Shown here: positions 17,442 through 25,636 of the stretch, one piece after another
Layout of the letters: each line of letters begins with the position of its first letter
How positions within the stretch are numbered: the stretch's first letter is position 1
From: CAYWRO01 sp964460345
GTDB taxonomy: Bacteria > Planctomycetota > Phycisphaerae > Phycisphaerales > UBA1924
Length of the DNA: 64,000 nt
Reading direction: 5' to 3'
NCBI GenBank assembly: GCA_964460345.1
Contig: CAYWRO010000004.1
Location: forward strand, 1-64,000
Position numbers and translations under genes: made by a program
Notes under the pieces: model-generated
The model's database searches: none
Told to the model about the DNA's origin: nothing
What the model saw: the letters and a program-made list of their open reading frames with translations, nothing else

Positions 17442-18575
17442 TCAAACACGACGGTACTGAAGCATGACGTCCGAACCGGATCGCGCCGCCCGCATCGTCC
17501 GAAACCGCCGCGCATCGGCCAGGTGAGTCGCAACCCGCCCTCCAACCGCAGCAAGGCCGCGCTCATCGCCCAGAACCATCGGCGCTACGTACACGAGAGC
17601 CTCGTCTACAAGGTCTGCTTCAAAGAGTGAGCCGAGCAGGCCCGGCCCGGCCTCCACAAGCACCGTGGTCGCGTCAAACCGCTCTGCGATCAAGCCCAGC
17701 GACGCCGACAGATCAAGCCGATCTTCCGCGCCCTCAGCGGGCACGCCGATGAGTTCGACCCCCGCGTCCTGCAGAGTGCGAGGTTGCGCAGACGGCCCGT
17801 CCAGGACGCGCTGGTCGCAGAGCACCACGACCGGGAAATCCCCGGCAGTCGTGACCAGCTTTGACGCCGCGGGTGTTTCCAGACGTGCATCGACCACGAC
17901 CCGCCGCGGCGTTCGTCGCGCCTTCACACCTCGCACGGTCAGCATGGGATCGTCGGCAAGAACAGTGCCGATCCCGGTGAGGATGACGTCAACGCGCCCG
18001 CGGAGCCGGTGAACTTGCCGCCGCGAGGCGGGACAGGAGATCCATTGGCTCTCTCCCGTTCTCGTCGCGATCTTGCCGTCAATCGTCTGCGCCCACTTGG
18101 CGATGACCCAGGGCAGCCGCCTCCCTGCCCGCCCCGTCAGAACCCGCTTCACGAAGGGATCGCTGATGCGCACGGCCAGTTCACTGGCATCGCTGAACCG
18201 TACGTTGATTCCGGCCTCCCGCAGCATCTCTGCCCCACCGCCCGAAATGTCACCGGGATCGTGCCGCGCAATCACCACCTGGCGAATGCCGGCCTCGATA
18301 AGGGCAAGCGTACATGGTGGCTGCTTGCCGAAATGGCAACACGGCTCAAGCGTGACGTACATCGTTGCGCCGCGCACATCAACGCCGCGCCGCTTGCATG
18401 ACTCGATCGCCTCCCGCTCGGCGTGCAGAGCGCCGAACCGCCGATGATGACCGATCCCCAGAACCTCGTCCCCGCAGGCGATCACCGCGCCGACCAGCGG
18501 GTTCGGTTCCACCCGCCCGGCTCCGCGCAACGCCGCACGCGCCGCCATGTCCAGCATCCTCTTCTCGCGCTTCAT
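17442..18575 (-). CDS. ribD: Bifunctional riboflavin biosynthesis deaminase/reductase
   Basis: RibD deaminates diamino-hydroxyphosphoribosylaminopyrimidine and then reduces the sugar, two steps of riboflavin synthesis. The 377-residue product has the deaminase zinc site (GALHAEREAI and LEPCCHFGKQPPC) in the N-terminal ~150 residues, and the reductase domain (AKWAQTIDGKIATRTGESQWI, TGIGTVLADDPMLT, LVEAGPGLLGSL) in the rest. The ATG at 18575 lies 11 bp after the rnhB stop on the same strand, so the pair probably forms an operon. No FMN riboswitch was seen. The rest of the rib pathway is not in the window. Confidence 0.95.
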   Translation of the reverse strand: MKREKRMLDMAARAALRGAGRVEPNPLVGAVIACGDEVLGIGHHRRFGALHAEREAIESCKRRGVDVRGATMYVTLEPCCHFGKQPPCTLALIEAGIRQVVIARHDPGDISGGGAEMLREAGINVRFSDASELAVRISDPFVKRVLTGRAGRRLPWVIAKWAQTIDGKIATRTGESQWISCPASRRQVHRLRGRVDVILTGIGTVLADDPMLTVRGVKARRTPRRVVVDARLETPAASKLVTTAGDFPVVVLCDQRVLDGPSAQPRTLQDAGVELIGVPAEGAEDRLDLSASLGLIAERFDATTVLVEAGPGLLGSLFEADLVDEALVYVAPMVLGDERGLAAVGGRVATHLADARRFRTMRAARSGSDVMLQYRRV

Positions 18576-18586
18576 CCGCGCCGACT

Positions 18587-19594
18587 CTATGCGAGGCGCA
18601 CCAGCGATGCACGCTCCTGCGGCGTCAGAACCGTCGCGGCGTCCTCCAGCCAGCGCCGCGCATCCCCGTAATACCCCGCAGTCGGCTTCAGCTCCGGCAG
18701 GCGCGCCGACCAGTACCGATTGAACCTGGCCATGCACAACTCGCGGCACAGCTTCGCCGTCATCGACGCCAGTGCGACCGGCAGATGCGCCTTGTCGGCC
18801 TCCGGCATGAACAGCACGGTCATCTCACGCGGGCCGCCACGCACGAGATACCGGCTCGACCGGGCGGACTCCTCCAGCACCTCGATCGTCGCCTCCGGAA
18901 CCGCCGCGGCGATCAGGGCTCCGTACTGCGTGCGCCCTCCCTGGCGGTCACAGACGACTCGGATGCCGCCCGGCATGCTGCAGGCGGCCTCTACTGCCAG
19001 GTGCTGCCACGCCCACCCAAGGTGCCCAATCAGGGCCCGGCCGGTCGTCGCCCCCTTGGTGCCCTGGGCCCTCACAATCTCGTTGAACTCTCCCTCTCCC
19101 AGAACGGAGCAACGGATCGCCGCGAGCCCGGCTCCTTCCCGAGCCATGGCCGCACGAACCAGATTGGCGGCAATTTTGATCTCCGCCGCCGTCAGGCTCA
19201 GCGGCAGCTCGGCAGCCTGACCGGCGTACCAGGGCATGGGAGGGAGGGATGAATTGAGCGCCCGGAAGAGCGCCAGGTCGTCACCTGGCCAGGGCGTTTC
19301 CCCCTCCGCCGCCCCCATAAACGCCAGCACGCCCCGTTCAAGGTGCATCAAGGGGTGCCGTCCGTTCGAGCCGCCGTCGTTCGGCAGTTTCAGTTTCTTG
19401 GAGTCGTCGACTGCCACCCGCCGTCGCTTGTCGGTCGGCTTGCGGCAGACCCCGCCCTTCAATCGCTTCCAGAGGTCGGGCGGGCCATCCTCCGGCTTCC
19501 ACCCCTCGACGCGGAAGGCAGTCATCGCAACGCACAGCGGGCCCAGCATCGGCCCGTACCCCGCTTCATCAATCCCGGCCACGATCAGCGACAT
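18587..19594 (-). CDS. Ribonuclease HII-like protein, divergent and long
   Basis: The 335-residue product begins with IVAGIDEAGYGPMLGPLCVAM, the RNase H type 2 active-site strand with the catalytic Asp-Glu pair (canonical DEAGRGP). Another conserved acid is in IRVVCDRQGG, and the C-terminal SMTAKLCRELCMARFNRYW helix fits the family. It is well over 100 residues longer than typical RNase HII and has YGPMLGPL instead of RGPLAGP. These enzymes nick RNA in DNA-RNA hybrids. The ATG at 19594 starts right at the motif. The frame is open upstream through the tRNA-Leu, which is not coding. Cotranscription with ribD is likely. Confidence 0.78.
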   Translation of the reverse strand: MSLIVAGIDEAGYGPMLGPLCVAMTAFRVEGWKPEDGPPDLWKRLKGGVCRKPTDKRRRVAVDDSKKLKLPNDGGSNGRHPLMHLERGVLAFMGAAEGETPWPGDDLALFRALNSSLPPMPWYAGQAAELPLSLTAAEIKIAANLVRAAMAREGAGLAAIRCSVLGEGEFNEIVRAQGTKGATTGRALIGHLGWAWQHLAVEAACSMPGGIRVVCDRQGGRTQYGALIAAAVPEATIEVLEESARSSRYLVRGGPREMTVLFMPEADKAHLPVALASMTAKLCRELCMARFNRYWSARLPELKPTAGYYGDARRWLEDAATVLTPQERASLVRLA

Positions 19595-19640
19595 GGCGGG
19601 CAGCTTACACCTGAGCGTCACCAAGGTCGCCCGCAAAACG

Positions 19641-19671
19641 AAAAACCGCCGGAACCTTCGGCTCCGGCGGT
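19641..19671 (-). terminator. Intrinsic terminator of tRNA-Leu
   Basis: On the minus strand ACCGCCGGA and TCCGGCGGT form a 9-bp stem with a short loop, followed by TTTTTC. It begins about 15 bp after the 3' end of the tRNA. Confidence 0.85.
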
Positions 19672-19684
19672 CAATCCTGCAAAA

Positions 19685-19774
<90 letters not shown>

Positions 19775-19857
19775 GTTGGCGAGCCATGACGATAGGCCCC
19801 CCTCCCCGATTCGGCAATCCTCCCAGCCCGTGTGGACCTTCGCCCTGGGGCCAGCGG

Positions 19858-20295
19858 TCACCTGATCTGCACCCGCCGCGGCGAAGCCTCATCGCTCTTC
19901 GGGATGCGGATCATTAAAACCCCATCCTTGAGCTTCGCCTCGGCCTCGCCTTCCTTTACCGCGCACGGCAGCGCCACACGCCGGCTCACTGACCCGTAAC
20001 TCCGCTCGCGCCGGTAGAACCGCTCTCCAGTCTCCTCCTCCTCGTGCTCCTGGTGAGCGTTGATGGAGACGATGCCATCATGCACCTCGATGTTGACGTC
20101 CTCCTTCTTGAAGCCCGGCAACGAGGCGCGCACCATCACGTTCTGGTTGTCCTCGCTCACATCGACCGGGAGCGTCCCGTCTTCCGCCAACGCGGGCAGG
20201 TCGAACCCGCCCAGCAGCGGCTCGTTGAAAAACCGGGACAGAATCCGTTCGGGATTGAAATGCTCCGCCTCACGTCGTCTGGTCAAACCTGCCAT
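19858..20295 (-). CDS. Hsp20 / small heat-shock protein
   Basis: The 145-residue product is a small heat-shock chaperone with an alpha-crystallin domain (LPVDVSEDNQNVMVRASLPG to VLMIRIPKS). The conserved A-x-x-x-n-GVL motif is seen as AKLKDGVLMIRIP. The N-terminal arm (RILSRFFNEPLLGG) is short. Such proteins hold unfolding proteins for refolding. AAGGGGG precedes the ATG. A 16-bp palindrome lies 30 bp upstream of the start and could be an operator. No neighbouring chaperone genes are present. Confidence 0.93.
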   Translation of the reverse strand: MAGLTRRREAEHFNPERILSRFFNEPLLGGFDLPALAEDGTLPVDVSEDNQNVMVRASLPGFKKEDVNIEVHDGIVSINAHQEHEEEETGERFYRRERSYGSVSRRVALPCAVKEGEAEAKLKDGVLMIRIPKSDEASPRRVQIR

Positions 20296-20325
20296 GGTAA
20301 TCCCCCTTCATCGCGGCGTCTGCTC

Positions 20326-20341
20326 GGCCGGACGTCCGGCC
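20326..20341. promoter_or_regulatory. 16-bp perfect palindrome upstream of hsp20
   Basis: GGCCGGACGTCCGGCC is fully self-complementary and lies 30 bp before the hsp20 start codon. It does not match the CIRCE element (TTAGCACTC-N9-GAGTGCTAA). It may be a repressor site. Confidence 0.4.
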
Positions 20342-20407
20342 CTTACCGCTATTCACCAAGGCTATGAATCTGCCGCCACGGCCTGCGGGCGAAGCACCGC
20401 CCAATTG

Positions 20408-22162
20408 CTATGGACAGTCGGCGCCGGCGGAGGCCGGGAACCAGCAGTCCAGGAACGCCAGCAGATCGAAGACGTCCACACCCGTCACGCCGTCCACGTT
20501 CGCCGCGCCATCGCCGCCGAACCACAGGTCCAGGTACGCCAGCAGGTCGAAGACACTGACGGCCTCAGTCAATCCGTCGTACTCGCAGGGGCACGCATGG
20601 AGCGTCTGGAACTGGCGCATCATCTCGTGGTCTTCATGCTCCAGGATGTGGCAGTGATACGCGAACTTCCCGGCGTAATCCTCGAACCGCGCGATCACGC
20701 GGACAATCTCGCGCGGTCCCACCGCCACCGTGTCCTTCCACCCCGCTTCGTGCGGAAGAGGCGGCACACGCGGCCCCGTCGGCATGATCTGTCCGCCGAT
20801 CATCTGAAACGGCTGCCGGTCCAGAACCTGGAACATCACCAGGTGCATGTGCATCGGGTGTGACATCCCCGTCGGGTTGATCCACGCCCACGTCTCGGTC
20901 GTACCCAGCCGCGGATACTCGGTGATGTCGCTCCACCCCAGGCCGTTGATCAGCCACCACGGGCCTGCGCACGGCGGCGCGGAGAGCGGCTCACGGGAAA
21001 GCACGAACGGCCGCTCCAAAATCGACTCGGCCGGATCAATCACCTCAAGCGGGCGCAGTTCGCTCGGCAGCGGATCGGTATCTCCGACCGCATCCTGAAC
21101 GATGAACTTCATCACGTCGGGAACCACGCCCATTCCCGGTGATCCCGGAAACGGCGCCGGCGCGCTGTTCGTCAGCACGATCTCCGTCCCCGGCGCATAC
21201 GCGCCGAAATCCACGACGACGTCAATACGCTCACCCGGCATGATCGTCACGCTGTCGACCGCCACCGGGGCCGGCAGCAGCCCGCCCTCCGTGCCGATCA
21301 CGTGGAACCCCGCCCCATCGGAAAGCGAGAGCGTGTAGGTGCGCGAGCCGGACCCGTTCAACCAGCGGAACCGATACTTGCCGCGCTCGACTTCCAGATA
21401 CGGCCACACCATGCCGTTCACCAGGATTGTGTCGCCGAAGAAATGATCCTGCCATTCCGCCGGGTACACGAACGAACCGTCCGCCGCGAACGTGCGATCC
21501 TGGATCGCCATCGCGATCTCGTGTTCGCCCGACGGAAGATTCAGCGAGAGTTCGACATCATCCACCAGCAGGTAGAACCCCGCAAGCCCCATCAACACAT
21601 TCAGGCGCGTAATCCCCATCGCGTGGTCGTGGTACCACAGGGTCGCCGCCCCCTGCTTGTTCGGATAATGAAACGTCTGCGACTGCCCGGGCATCATCAG
21701 ATGCTCGGGATACCCGTCGCTCAGCCAGTCCACATGCCCGCCGTGCAGGTGCGTCGTGGTCACCGGATGGGCCCCGTGGTGATTCGGCCCGTGAAGGCAC
21801 GTATCCACGGGCACGTGGTGATGCATCAGGTACTCACCCGATCCATCGCGCAGTTCATTCATCCAGTGAACCGTCACCGGCTCATTGACCTTCGCCACGA
21901 TCGTCGGCCCGGGAAAAACCCCGTCATACCCCCACACCGTCGTTGGAGGCAGGTCCCGATGCAGCTTCTGCTGCACCTGCATGACCGCGATCTCATAGGT
22001 CGCCGCCCCGCCCACCTGGCCCGTCACCGGCTGGGCGACGTGAGGGATCGGCAGCGGATCGACGAACTTCTCGAGGACGACCTGACCGTCCGCCGCGGCG
22101 ACGAGAAACCCACCCGCCCCCAGCAACGCGCCGAGGGCGCCAACAACACTGTGCTTCCGCAT
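20408..22162 (-). CDS. Secreted multicopper oxidase (CotA/bilirubin-oxidase type) with C-terminal dockerin repeats
   Basis: The 584-residue product has a signal peptide and three cupredoxin domains. All four copper-ligand motifs are visible: TTTHLHGGHVDW, TLWYHDHAMG, SHPMHMHLVMF and YHCHILEHEDHEMM, the last holding the type 1 copper cysteine and an axial Met. Such enzymes oxidise phenols, pigments or metals with O2. The last ~65 residues carry two dockerin-like repeats (VFDLLAYLDLWF and VFDLLAFLDCWF), the calcium-binding tag seen on several other exported proteins here; it ends DCP rather than GC. The ATG has GGAGG about 10 nt upstream. The partner that binds this tag is not in the window. 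Confidence 0.92.
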   Translation of the reverse strand: MRKHSVVGALGALLGAGGFLVAAADGQVVLEKFVDPLPIPHVAQPVTGQVGGAATYEIAVMQVQQKLHRDLPPTTVWGYDGVFPGPTIVAKVNEPVTVHWMNELRDGSGEYLMHHHVPVDTCLHGPNHHGAHPVTTTHLHGGHVDWLSDGYPEHLMMPGQSQTFHYPNKQGAATLWYHDHAMGITRLNVLMGLAGFYLLVDDVELSLNLPSGEHEIAMAIQDRTFAADGSFVYPAEWQDHFFGDTILVNGMVWPYLEVERGKYRFRWLNGSGSRTYTLSLSDGAGFHVIGTEGGLLPAPVAVDSVTIMPGERIDVVVDFGAYAPGTEIVLTNSAPAPFPGSPGMGVVPDVMKFIVQDAVGDTDPLPSELRPLEVIDPAESILERPFVLSREPLSAPPCAGPWWLINGLGWSDITEYPRLGTTETWAWINPTGMSHPMHMHLVMFQVLDRQPFQMIGGQIMPTGPRVPPLPHEAGWKDTVAVGPREIVRVIARFEDYAGKFAYHCHILEHEDHEMMRQFQTLHACPCEYDGLTEAVSVFDLLAYLDLWFGGDGAANVDGVTGVDVFDLLAFLDCWFPASAGADCP

Positions 22163-22255
22163 ACTTGGAAAACCTCCAGAGTACGAGAATAGCACCGAAA
22201 TTCAGGACGTCAAAGGCGGTTATTGGCCCCGCGCGGGGTGTTTCTCCGTCCGGGC

Positions 22256-23410
22256 TTAGAGCTTCCGGGCGACTTCCTCGGCGACCTCCAGGGTCGTGTT
22301 GGAGAGCCCGACGTCGTATGTCCCGATCTTCCGCTCGCGGATGACCGTCGCGACGGCCTTCTCCAGTCGCGCAGCGGCATCCAGTTCGCCGAGCCAGTCG
22401 AACATCAGCTTCACCGTCAGCAGCATCGCCATCGGGTTCACCTTGTACTGCCCGGCGTACTTCGGCGCGCTGCCGTGCGTCGGCTCGAAGACCGCGTACT
22501 CATCGCCGATGTTCGCGGCGCTGGCGAAGCCCAGCCCCCCCACCAGCCCCGCGCACAGGTCGGAGATGATGTCCCCGAACATGTTCTCCGCGACCAGCAC
22601 GTCGTAGTCCTGCGGGTTCTTGAGCATCCACATGCAGATCGCGTCGATGTTCGCCTCCCACGCCTGGATGCCCGAATACTCCTTGGCGATGCCGCGGAAC
22701 ACGCGCGTCATCAGCCCGCCGGTCTCGCGCAGCACGTTCGGCTTCTCGACGAGCGTTACGCTCCTGCGCCCGTGCTTCTTCGCGTACTCGAACGCCTGGC
22801 GGCAGATGCTCTCGCATCCCTGTTTGCTCATGATGCGCGTCGACAGCGCGACGTTCTCCAGTCCCTTGGCCTTCCACGGCTTCATGCGGTCTGGCAGCCC
22901 CACCTCCGGGTCCGCCATCGCCGTCCACACCTTCTCCGGCAGCGGGAACCACTCGACACCGCCGTACATCCCCTCCGTGTTCTCGCGAAACACCACCAGG
23001 TCGATCGGCTTGTCCAGCGGCCGCGCCTCCGTGCCGCGGAAGTTCAAGGGGTTCCCCTCGTACCCCTTGCACGGGCGCAGGTTTGTGTGCAGATTGAACA
23101 TCTGCCGCAGCTTCACGATCGGCGAGAAGTAGCTCAGTTTCTTGTCGCGCAGCGACGGGTCCAGCTCCTCGTTCGCCTCGTCCCGCGGCTTGCTCGTGAT
23201 CGCGCCGAACAGCGCGCAGTGCGTCTCCTTGAGGATCTTGATCGTCCGCTCCGGCAGCGCGTTGCCCTCTTTGCACCAGAACTCCCACCCGATGTCCGCG
23301 GGGATGTACTCGGCGTCGAACTTCATCGCCTCGAGCACGATCTTCGCGGCGTCCATCACATCCACGCCCACCCCGTCTCCCGGCATCCACGCGATTCGAT
23401 ACTTGGCCAT
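22256..23410 (-). CDS. Isocitrate/isopropylmalate dehydrogenase family protein, probably NAD-dependent isocitrate dehydrogenase
   Basis: The 384-residue product is a beta-decarboxylating dehydrogenase. The N-terminal GDGVGVDVMDAA loop, the substrate arginines (TNLRPCKGY; VVFRENTEGMYGG) and the metal-binding ENMFGDIISDLCAGLVGGLG signature are all present. A C-terminal cofactor loop (FEPTHGSAPKYAGQ) favours NAD. The family holds isocitrate, 3-isopropylmalate, homoisocitrate and tartrate dehydrogenases, which are hard to separate by eye. The citrate synthase and aconitase-like genes within 11 kb favour isocitrate. GGAGG precedes the ATG. Confidence 0.8.
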   Translation of the reverse strand: MAKYRIAWMPGDGVGVDVMDAAKIVLEAMKFDAEYIPADIGWEFWCKEGNALPERTIKILKETHCALFGAITSKPRDEANEELDPSLRDKKLSYFSPIVKLRQMFNLHTNLRPCKGYEGNPLNFRGTEARPLDKPIDLVVFRENTEGMYGGVEWFPLPEKVWTAMADPEVGLPDRMKPWKAKGLENVALSTRIMSKQGCESICRQAFEYAKKHGRRSVTLVEKPNVLRETGGLMTRVFRGIAKEYSGIQAWEANIDAICMWMLKNPQDYDVLVAENMFGDIISDLCAGLVGGLGFASAANIGDEYAVFEPTHGSAPKYAGQYKVNPMAMLLTVKLMFDWLGELDAAARLEKAVATVIRERKIGTYDVGLSNTTLEVAEEVARKL

Positions 23411-23419
23411 ATCGCCTCC

Positions 23420-23541
23420 GTAGCACCGCCTTTCAGGCGGTGCAGATAGCTTCCCGACGCCTCATCCGCCCACCATATGCGCGCCGACCACTCCCTGCCT
23501 CCCGCCAAGACAAGCGCGCACCGCCTGAAAGGCGGCGCTAC
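23420..23541. repeat. REPIN-like pair of inverted 24-bp palindromic repeats
   Basis: Two 24-bp copies (23420-23443 and 23518-23541) lie in opposite orientation with 23 of 24 bases matching after reverse complementing. Each is itself a hairpin (CCGCC TTTCA GGCGG). The 74 bp between them carry no gene. This is the layout of a REP doublet, a non-autonomous element moved by RAYT transposases; no transposase is in the window. It fills the gap between the dehydrogenase start and the end of the bactofilin gene. Confidence 0.7.
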
Positions 23542-23548
23542 AGGCGTG

Positions 23549-24268
23549 CTACCGCTTCTTCTTTTTCTTCGCTCCCTTCGGCGGCTTGCCCAGTTCGGGC
23601 ATCTTCGCCGGCTTGGCGATCGTCACCTTCGGCGTGGCCGGCGGCTTGCGCGTCGTGGTGATCTTCTTGATCGGCCTCGCTTCGGGCGTGTCATCGGGCG
23701 GCTGCTCCGCCTCGGCGGCCCCATCCGCACCCTCCGCCGCCTGAGCCGGCTTGGCCTCCGCCTCCGACGCCGGCTCCGTCGTCCGCGGCCGCCGCGTCGA
23801 GATCGCCTTGGGCGCCAGGGTGGAGCGCGCCGGCGCTGCGGGAGCGGGCGCGGGTGCGTCCTCCTCCTCGCTGTCCACGCCGTGCCCGAGGTTCTCCGGC
23901 GCGAACGGGTCAAACGGCACGTGGAAGTACCCGCGCGTGATCGTCGCGCCCTCTGCGACCACCAGCGCCGCCGAGCGGCAGTCTCCCTTCCATTTCGCCT
24001 TCGGGCCGATCGACACGAGGCCGCCGCAGGTGACGTTCCCTTCGATCGACCCGATCACCTCGATCCCGAGCTGGGCGTGGATGTGGGCGGCGTTGAGCTG
24101 GCCCTTGGCTTCCACGATGACGCGGCCGCACGTCTGCAGCTTTCGCACGAAGTGGGCGGTCTTCACCACCACATCCTGCACGTTGAGCGGCTTGGAGCAC
24201 TTCGGACACGACGACGACATGGCGCGCGCAGCGATGTCGAACGTGTGACCGCAGTGGTAACACGTCAC
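23549..24268 (-). CDS. Bactofilin-type polymer-forming protein with N-terminal zinc ribbon
   Basis: The 239-residue product starts with a zinc ribbon (CYHCGHTFDI ... SSCPKCSKPL, residues 3-27). A short right-handed beta-helix of bactofilin type follows (GLVSIGPKAKWKGDCRSAALVVAEGATITRG; residues ~45-110). The C-terminal half is disordered and rich in Ala, Pro and Lys, ending in PPKGAKKKKKR. Bactofilins self-assemble into filaments that position cell-envelope machinery. A zinc ribbon in front of the filament domain is uncommon and could bind nucleic acid or a partner. The GTG start puts the ribbon first. A second bactofilin gene lies 245 bp upstream on the same strand. Confidence 0.82.
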   Translation of the reverse strand: MTCYHCGHTFDIAARAMSSSCPKCSKPLNVQDVVVKTAHFVRKLQTCGRVIVEAKGQLNAAHIHAQLGIEVIGSIEGNVTCGGLVSIGPKAKWKGDCRSAALVVAEGATITRGYFHVPFDPFAPENLGHGVDSEEEDAPAPAPAAPARSTLAPKAISTRRPRTTEPASEAEAKPAQAAEGADGAAEAEQPPDDTPEARPIKKITTTRKPPATPKVTIAKPAKMPELGKPPKGAKKKKKR

Positions 24269-24468
24269 CGCCCTGACCGCCCCTTTGGTCCGGGGCGCCC
24301 CTTGCGGGGACGGGTTGTGCTCAGGCGTCGTCGTCGGGAAGCCCTCCCAAACGAGCCGGTGAAGAAACGATCACGGCAGCCAGAACGCTCGCTGAGCGCA
24401 TCATCCGCAACATCGGGCAGCGTGCCAGACCGAGCGTGGGGGAGCGACCAGGCCGCCCACCTTCTCCT

Positions 24469-24500
24469 CAATCTGCGTCAATCTGCGCAAATCTGCGGAT
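24469..24500. repeat. 10-bp short tandem repeat, copy 1
   Basis: Three units of NAATCTGCGN are followed by AT. The repeat lies 12 bp past the stop codon of the upstream bactofilin gene on the minus strand. A near-identical copy is at 26733-26764. Confidence 0.7.
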
Positions 24501-24512
24501 CACTCCGCCGGA

Positions 24513-24962
24513 TCACCGCGCCTGCTGCGCCGCCGCCTTGCCGTCTCCCTTGGCGTCGCCCTGCGTTGCGGCCGGCTTCACCTCGACGGCCGCCCCCCCG
24601 CTCGCAGCGCCGCCGCCGGGGCCTGCCTTGCCCGCCTCGGGGCCGACCGTGACGTGTCCGACGAGCGAAGCGCCTTCGGCAACGATCAGCCGGGCCGACG
24701 TGATGTCGCCCTTCATCTTGGCCTTGGCGTTCAGTTCGATCCGCTCGCGCGCGGCGACGTTCCCCTCGATCACGCCGTCGACGACGACCTTGTTCGCCTC
24801 GACCGCGGCCCGGCACGTCGCCGAGTCGGCGACCTGCAGCTCGCCCTTGGCGTTGATCTTCCCTTCGAACTGGCCCAGCAGGCGGGCGGTCGCTTCGAAG
24901 CTCATCTCGCCCTTGATCTTGGTGTCCGCGCCGATGATCGTCGTCTGGTTCGAATCAGCCAT
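24513..24962 (-). CDS. Bactofilin
   Basis: The 149-residue product is a bactofilin: short N-terminal tail (MADSNQTTIIGADTKIKGE), then a beta-helix with regular glycine-rich turns (LGQFEGKINAKGELQVADSA, VVVDGVIEGNVAARERIEL, KMKGDITSARLIVAEGASL), then an Ala/Gly-rich tail. It would polymerise without nucleotide at the inner face of the membrane. GGAGGGA lies about 6 nt before the ATG. It shares the KMKGDITSA/KWKGDCRSA stretch with the zinc-ribbon bactofilin downstream, so the two are paralogs and may form mixed filaments. Confidence 0.88.
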   Translation of the reverse strand: MADSNQTTIIGADTKIKGEMSFEATARLLGQFEGKINAKGELQVADSATCRAAVEANKVVVDGVIEGNVAARERIELNAKAKMKGDITSARLIVAEGASLVGHVTVGPEAGKAGPGGGAASGGAAVEVKPAATQGDAKGDGKAAAQQAR

Positions 24963-25159
24963 TGTCGATCCCTCCGTGTCAGCGGGGCGAGTGGCCCCTG
25001 GTCATGATGCCCTCCCCGGTTTTGGCCGGGATTGTAACCGGCGCGACCTCCCCACCAGAGCCAAAAACCATCGGCGTTATCGGCTCTGCACTGAAATCGG
25101 GCACGCGCATTGGGCTGTCAATAGAGCGCAACCGCAACGCAGAGCGCAACTTGCGCATT

Positions 25160-25495
25160 TCACGCCGCGCGTGCCACTGACCTGCCGCATCGTTGATCGT
25201 CCGGCTCACTGTGCGGCGTGGGCATGCCACCCGCCGTTTCTTTGAGCCTCAGGACAATTTCTCCGAGCCTCAGGATCATCTCTTCGAGCCACAGGACAAT
25301 TTCTTTGAGCCTCAGGACAGTTTCTTCGAGCCTCAGGACGATTTCTTCGAGCCTCAGGACGATTTCTTCGAGCCTCAGGACAATCTCTTGGAGCCTCAGG
25401 ATCGTTTCTTCGAGCCTCAGGACAATTTCTTCGAGCCTCAGGATTCCCCTGAGGCTGGTCCGCTTCGTGTTATCTGCCGTATAGCGGCCGAACAT
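25160..25495 (-). CDS. Possible heptad-repeat coiled-coil protein spanning the 21-bp array
   Basis: A 111-residue frame on the minus strand starts MFGRYTADNTK, runs through ten LRLEEIV-like heptads, then ends in a Pro/His/Arg-rich tail. Leucine at a and d positions alternates with Glu and Arg, ideal for a coiled coil. Against it, no ribosome site or -10 box is evident, the flanks look non-coding, and base use within the repeat is less GC-rich than in neighbouring genes. It is listed as a candidate only. Confidence 0.3.
   Translation of the reverse strand: MFGRYTADNTKRTSLRGILRLEEIVLRLEETILRLQEIVLRLEEIVLRLEEIVLRLEETVLRLKEIVLWLEEMILRLGEIVLRLKETAGGMPTPHSEPDDQRCGRSVARAA
25244..25443. repeat. 21-bp tandem repeat (minisatellite), ten copies
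   Basis: GAGCCTCAGGA begins at 25244 and recurs every 21 bp through 25433 (ten copies), with the variable part being roughly CAATTTCTTC. On the minus strand one unit encodes the heptad EEIVLRL, so an open frame at 25160-25495 would be a perfect heptad coiled coil of ten repeats. On the plus strand it encodes FFEPQDN. Three frames are open through the array, so openness alone does not prove coding. No Shine-Dalgarno was found for the minus frame. The array ends in a hairpin at 25435-25455. Confidence 0.9.
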
Positions 25496-25511
25496 GCCCC
25501 CAAAACAAGGG

Positions 25512-25538
25512 GCTGGGGGAGGGGGGAGGGGGGGGATA
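25512..25538 (+). other. G-tract next to the assembly gap
   Basis: Four G-runs of four to eight bases, separated by single A or short spacers, lie just before the run of Ns. They could form a G-quadruplex and may explain why the assembly broke here. Confidence 0.5.
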
Positions 25539-25549
25539 ACAGCCCAGGG

Positions 25550-25559
25550 NNNNNNNNNN
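25550..25559. other. Assembly gap (10 N)
   Basis: Ten undetermined bases. True size is unknown. Bases 25560-25636 beyond it carry no assignable gene: two plus frames are open but shadow the hydrolase gene. Confidence 0.95.
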
Positions 25560-25636
25560 CGGCTTCCGCGTCTCGTTCGTTTACCTGGACGATCCGCGCG
25601 GTCAACACGCCGCTCTCTGTCTCGCTGAGCCGCGCC

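Noticed and set aside
25244..25443. CRISPR array
   Set aside because: Units are contiguous with no unique spacers of constant length, and there are no cas genes. It is a tandem minisatellite.
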